In this document: piece by piece, positions 61,215 through 64,000 of the stretch
Numbering within the stretch: the first letter of the stretch is position 1
How the letters are laid out: each line of letters opens with the position of its first letter
Assembly: GCF_019795105.1 (NCBI RefSeq)
Contig: NZ_JAIMFO010000007.1
Span: 124,001-188,000 of the forward strand
Direction of reading: 5' to 3'
DNA length: 64,000 nucleotides
Source of the DNA: Collinsella ureilytica
GTDB taxonomy: Bacteria; Actinomycetota; Coriobacteriia; Coriobacteriales; Coriobacteriaceae
The notes under the pieces: generated by a model
What the model was told of the DNA's origin: nothing
Database searches by the model: none
The model's input: only the letters and a program-made list of their open reading frames with translations
Made by a program: the position numbers and the translations under genes

Positions 61215-61689
61215 TCTCTCCTTAGGGATTCATGACGTGTACGAGAAATGAAGAAACAAGATATATTCGTGCTTTGTGACGACGTGTTCTACATGCACCT
61301 CCCCTTGTGGCATCTGAAAGCACGACCCCTCATATGACTAAATACTACTAAATTAGAATCATATAAGTGCTGAACATTGTAGTACTATTCGATTCAAATT
61401 GGTACACCTCATTTATCTGGTGAAATAAGATTTCGGTGCATAAAGACATCTTTGTATCAAAGAGACAGATATGAAATGAGCGCTAAAAAATTGAAGGAAG
61501 AAGTGAGCGTTGTTGTGCGCGGCAAGTGCATGACGAATACACATTGTCTTGTGATTCTGTTTCTACATGGCTATGTGTCACAGATAATTGTGACGGGTTC
61601 GTGTCACAAAAGAATGAGACAAGTTCATGCTACAAAAAAAGCGTCCGAAGCCCTTTTGTCCTCTAACCCGAAGATCTTCATGCGTGTAT
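61215..61689. other. AT-rich upstream region of the surface-protein gene
   Basis: About 475 bp, clearly more AT-rich than the rest, without a supported gene. It should hold the leftward promoter of the surface protein; several TATA-like hexamers exist but no clear -35/-10 pair. GTCACA (61578-61583), TGTGAC (61590-61595) and GTCACA (61604-61609) form a cluster of inverted half-sites. A 79-codon frame at 61452-61691 starts with TTG, lacks a ribosome binding site and is not called. Confidence 0.5.
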
Positions 61690-61719
61690 AAAAAACGAGG
61701 GTTGCGCTAACAACCCTCG
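61690..61719 (-). terminator. Terminator of tRNA-Ala
   Basis: On the - strand CGAGGGTTG pairs with CAACCCTCG (9 bp, six-base loop), followed by six T. Confidence 0.85.
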
Positions 61720-61777
61720 ATCTTATAGATAAGCGCCAACCTATTTCTTATGAAATAGAGTTCAACGCTTCTACTTC

Positions 61778-61853
61778 TGGTGGAGACGAGGGGGATCGAA
61801 CCCCTGACCTCTTGACTGCCAGTCAAGCGCTCTCCCAGCTGAGCTACGCCCCC
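61778..61853 (-). tRNA. tRNA-Ala (GGC)
   Basis: 76-nt cloverleaf: acceptor GGGGGCG/CGTCTCC, which includes the G3-U70 pair that marks alanine tRNA; anticodon loop CTGGCAG, anticodon GGC (GCC/GCU); CCA encoded. Confidence 0.96.
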
Positions 61854-61869
61854 AAGCGGTGCAGAAAGT

Positions 61870-61898
61870 AATATACGGTAAGGCTCTCAGGGATGCAA
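61870..61898 (-). promoter_or_regulatory. tRNA-Ala promoter
   Basis: On the - strand TTGCAT (61893-61898), 17-base spacer, TATATT (61870-61875), 16 bases upstream of the tRNA. Confidence 0.75.
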
Positions 61899-61916
61899 GC
61901 AGTTTTTTAGAAAAGC

Positions 61917-63650
61917 TTAAAGCCGTGCCTTGCGAACGAGTCCTGCAACATAGTTCGCAGCCTGATCAAGGGCTACATCCACACGCTCACCCGAGCGACG
62001 ATCTTTCACCTCAACAACACCTTGAGCAAGACCGCGCTTGCCCAAAATAATTTGATACGGAAAGCCCATCAAATCGTTATCGGCAAACTTAACCCCCGGA
62101 CGCTCATCTCGGTCATCAACAATCGTTTCAATCCCTGCCTCAAGCAATTCATCAAACAAGGCCTTCCAGGCTCGCTCACAGGGCTCCTTATGAGGATCGA
62201 GGGGAATGAGTGCAACCTCATACGGAGCGATTGATACCGGCCAGATAATGCCTTGATCGTCGTTATGCTGCTCAACCGCAGCCGCAAGTGTACGGGAAAT
62301 GCCAATTCCATAGCAGCCCATCACCAGGGGGCGCTCACGCCCATCGCGATCCATAAAGGTGGCTCCCATAGCCTCAGAATACTTCGTACCCAACTGAAAT
62401 ACCTGAGACACCTCGATGCCACGAGCACCAACAAGGGGATGTCCACAATGAGGACAGGGATCGTCTGCCTTAACCGTTGAGAGATCAGCCCACATTTCAG
62501 GCTCAAAATCTCGACCAGGTTGCACGCCCGTAAGATGATAGTCACGCTCATTGGCACCACAGATCCAATAGTGCGACTGGTGAAGACTCTCATCGCAAAC
62601 CAAACGCAGATCCTCCGGCAAGCCAACCGGTCCAATAAAGCCCTTGATAAGGCCAGCATCTTCTAGCTCTTCATCATTCATAAGATGATAGTCACCAAAG
62701 ACACGCTCGGCTTTTACCTCATTCAGCTCGCGGTCGCCCGGAATAATGGCGATTGCTGGACGTCCGTCACCATCGATGAGTGCCAACGCTTTGCGAGTAG
62801 CTGAGGCAGGAATTCCAAAGAACTCAGTAACTTCAGCAATGCTACCAGCGCCAGGAGTAGCCACCCGAAGGATGTCTTCAGACGCAGGTCCTTCCACAAT
62901 CGGTAAGGTAGTGCTCGCCGCCTCATCATCTGCGGCGTAATCACACTGTGGGCAAAAAACGATTGCAGCCTCTCCAGCATCGGCAAGTGCCATAAATTCA
63001 ACTGAAGTATCTCCGCCAATCTGACCAGAGTCTGCAACGACCGGCAGAGCGCGAATGCCGCAGCGCTCACAAACCGAAGCGTAGGCATCCTTCATCGTGT
63101 GATAGCTCTTCTCAAGCCCTGCCTGGTCAGCATCAAAGGAGTAACCATCTTTCATGATGAATTCACGTCCACGTATCAAACCAAAACGTGGGCGCATTTC
63201 ATCCCGGAACTTATCTTGGATGTGATAGAGATTTAAGGGAAGCTGGCGATAGCTGGAAATCTCATCCTTTACCAGATCAGTGACGGTCTCTTCATGCGTA
63301 GGCCCCAACACGAACTCACGATCATGCCGATCAGAAACGCGCATGAGCTCAGGTCCGTAGGCGTCGTAGCGGCCAGACTGATGCCAGAGCTGCGCATCTA
63401 CCATAATTGGCATGAGGAGCTCTTGAGCTCCTGCGGCATCCATCTCATCGCGAACAATGGCCTCAATCTTTTTCAGCGAGCGCCACGCAAGCGGAAGATA
63501 GGTATAAAGACCTGCTGCCTGCTTGCGAATGAAGCCTGCACGTAACAAGAGGCGGTGGCTCGCAAGCTCAGCCTCGCCCGGATCCTCTTTGAGCGTAGGA
63601 GCATAGAGACGAGACATCAACATGTGTGCAGTCTTGATTTTATCTGGCAT
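61917..63650 (-). CDS. proS: Prolyl-tRNA synthetase (bacterial type with editing domain)
   Basis: Class II synthetase charging tRNA-Pro. Motif 1 region LPLAWRSLKKIEAIVRDEM, motif 2 FRDEMRPRFGLIRGREFIMKD, an inserted editing (INS) domain at about residues 225-395 that clears Ala-tRNA-Pro, motif 3 MGCYGIGISRTLAA, and the anticodon-binding domain at the C-terminus. 577 aa, as in E. coli type ProS. ATG at 63650 with GAGAGGA upstream is preferred to an in-frame start 45 bases earlier. Lies 66 bp after ispG and just before tRNA-Ala. Confidence 0.96.
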   Translation of the reverse strand: MPDKIKTAHMLMSRLYAPTLKEDPGEAELASHRLLLRAGFIRKQAAGLYTYLPLAWRSLKKIEAIVRDEMDAAGAQELLMPIMVDAQLWHQSGRYDAYGPELMRVSDRHDREFVLGPTHEETVTDLVKDEISSYRQLPLNLYHIQDKFRDEMRPRFGLIRGREFIMKDGYSFDADQAGLEKSYHTMKDAYASVCERCGIRALPVVADSGQIGGDTSVEFMALADAGEAAIVFCPQCDYAADDEAASTTLPIVEGPASEDILRVATPGAGSIAEVTEFFGIPASATRKALALIDGDGRPAIAIIPGDRELNEVKAERVFGDYHLMNDEELEDAGLIKGFIGPVGLPEDLRLVCDESLHQSHYWICGANERDYHLTGVQPGRDFEPEMWADLSTVKADDPCPHCGHPLVGARGIEVSQVFQLGTKYSEAMGATFMDRDGRERPLVMGCYGIGISRTLAAAVEQHNDDQGIIWPVSIAPYEVALIPLDPHKEPCERAWKALFDELLEAGIETIVDDRDERPGVKFADNDLMGFPYQIILGKRGLAQGVVEVKDRRSGERVDVALDQAANYVAGLVRKARL

Positions 63651-63716
63651 AACGGTCCTCTCAGGGATCCAACATGGTGCATCTGCCTTAAGCATGATAG
63701 CGCAATATATCAGGGG

Positions 63717-64000
63717 TTAGAGATCTTCAATCTCTTCCATGAGAGCATCGACAATCTGAGCCTCATCCACCTTACGAATAACTTGGCCTTGTCGGAAGAG
63801 CAGAGCCTGGCCTGAGCCACAGGCAACTCCCACATCCGCATCAGAAGCCTCACCCGGCCCGTTGACCGCGCAACCCATGACCGCCACCGAGATTGGCTTG
63901 TCCACGGTTTTAAGCCGCTGTTCTACCTCATGTGCGATGGGGATCATATCGACCTTACATCGCGCGCAGGTGGGACACGAAATCATCTCAGGGCTTCGCC
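63717..64000 (-). CDS. ispG: 4-hydroxy-3-methylbut-2-en-1-yl diphosphate synthase IspG, C-terminal end
   Basis: Penultimate enzyme of the MEP isoprenoid pathway. Only the C-terminal Fe-S domain is in the window: ISCPTCARCKVDM carries the CxxC ligands and MGCAVNGPGEASDADVG the remaining ligand and conserved loop. The frame is open to the right edge, so the gene continues beyond base 64000. ispG followed by proS is a common bacterial order. Confidence 0.95.
   Translation of the reverse strand, partial: RSPEMISCPTCARCKVDMIPIAHEVEQRLKTVDKPISVAVMGCAVNGPGEASDADVGVACGSGQALLFRQGQVIRKVDEAQIVDALMEEIEDL

Noticed and set aside
61452-61691. 79-codon + strand frame before tRNA-Ala
   Set aside because: TTG start, no ribosome binding site, low-complexity AT-rich region, runs up to a terminator; no family resemblance.

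Overview
The window looks like chromosomal DNA of a Coriobacteriia (Actinomycetota), probably an oral or vaginal Atopobiaceae such as Lancefieldella/Atopobium. This is inference from gene order, a GarA-like FHA/MerR/PgsA cluster, a UgtP/MGDG-synthase-like glycosyltransferase, an LPXTG protein with a YSIRK-like signal, and a fairly balanced base composition (high-GC Olsenella fits less well). I cannot confirm the species from sequence alone.

Layout. Bases 1-25.6 kb are all on the + strand: mtaB (cut by the left edge)-phoH-ybeY-dgkA-era-recO; then rpsO, pnp and rnj with their own leaders and terminators; ftsK-rodZ-like-yajQ-rimO-pgsA-cinA; recA-recX; rny with an unnamed GHKL ATPase; spoVS-miaB-miaA-hflX. 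From 25.6 to 33 kb strands alternate. lexA plus a membrane acyltransferase run leftward, divergently from a LysM membrane protein across a region with three SOS boxes. nrdR-dut, a glycolipid synthase, trxB and degV follow. From 33.5 kb to the right edge everything is on the - strand: pgsA2-like/garA-like/merR/apt/pepV; tRNA-Pro; a 16.7-kb run of 18 tightly packed genes (abcF down to coaBC) covering chromosome segregation (scpAB), phospholipid synthesis (plsC, plsY, gpsA), isoprenoids (ispH), sulfur transfer, ribosome assembly (der) and CoA; two tRNAs; a decayed serine recombinase; a 1.4-kresidue sortase-anchored surface protein; tRNA-Ala; proS; and the end of ispG.

How it works together. RNA metabolism is concentrated here: PNPase, RNase J, RNase Y, YbeY, Era and three separate methylthiotransferases (MtaB, RimO, MiaB) plus MiaA. 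The SOS system is represented by recA, lexA and a LysM protein that occupies the place of the Bacillus division inhibitor YneA.

Most interesting signals: (1) a G9 homopolymer near the 5' end of the surface-protein gene, where a change of one base in either direction brings an early stop, so the locus looks phase-variable; (2) the LexA/LysM divergent SOS module; (3) an uncharacterised GHKL ATPase coupled to RNase Y and followed by SpoVS; (4) an identical 15-bp motif in the leaders of pnp and rnj; (5) unusual tRNA/terminator arrangements around abcF and beside the recombinase remnant. All protein functions are by recognition of motifs in the translated sequence; no database search was run.
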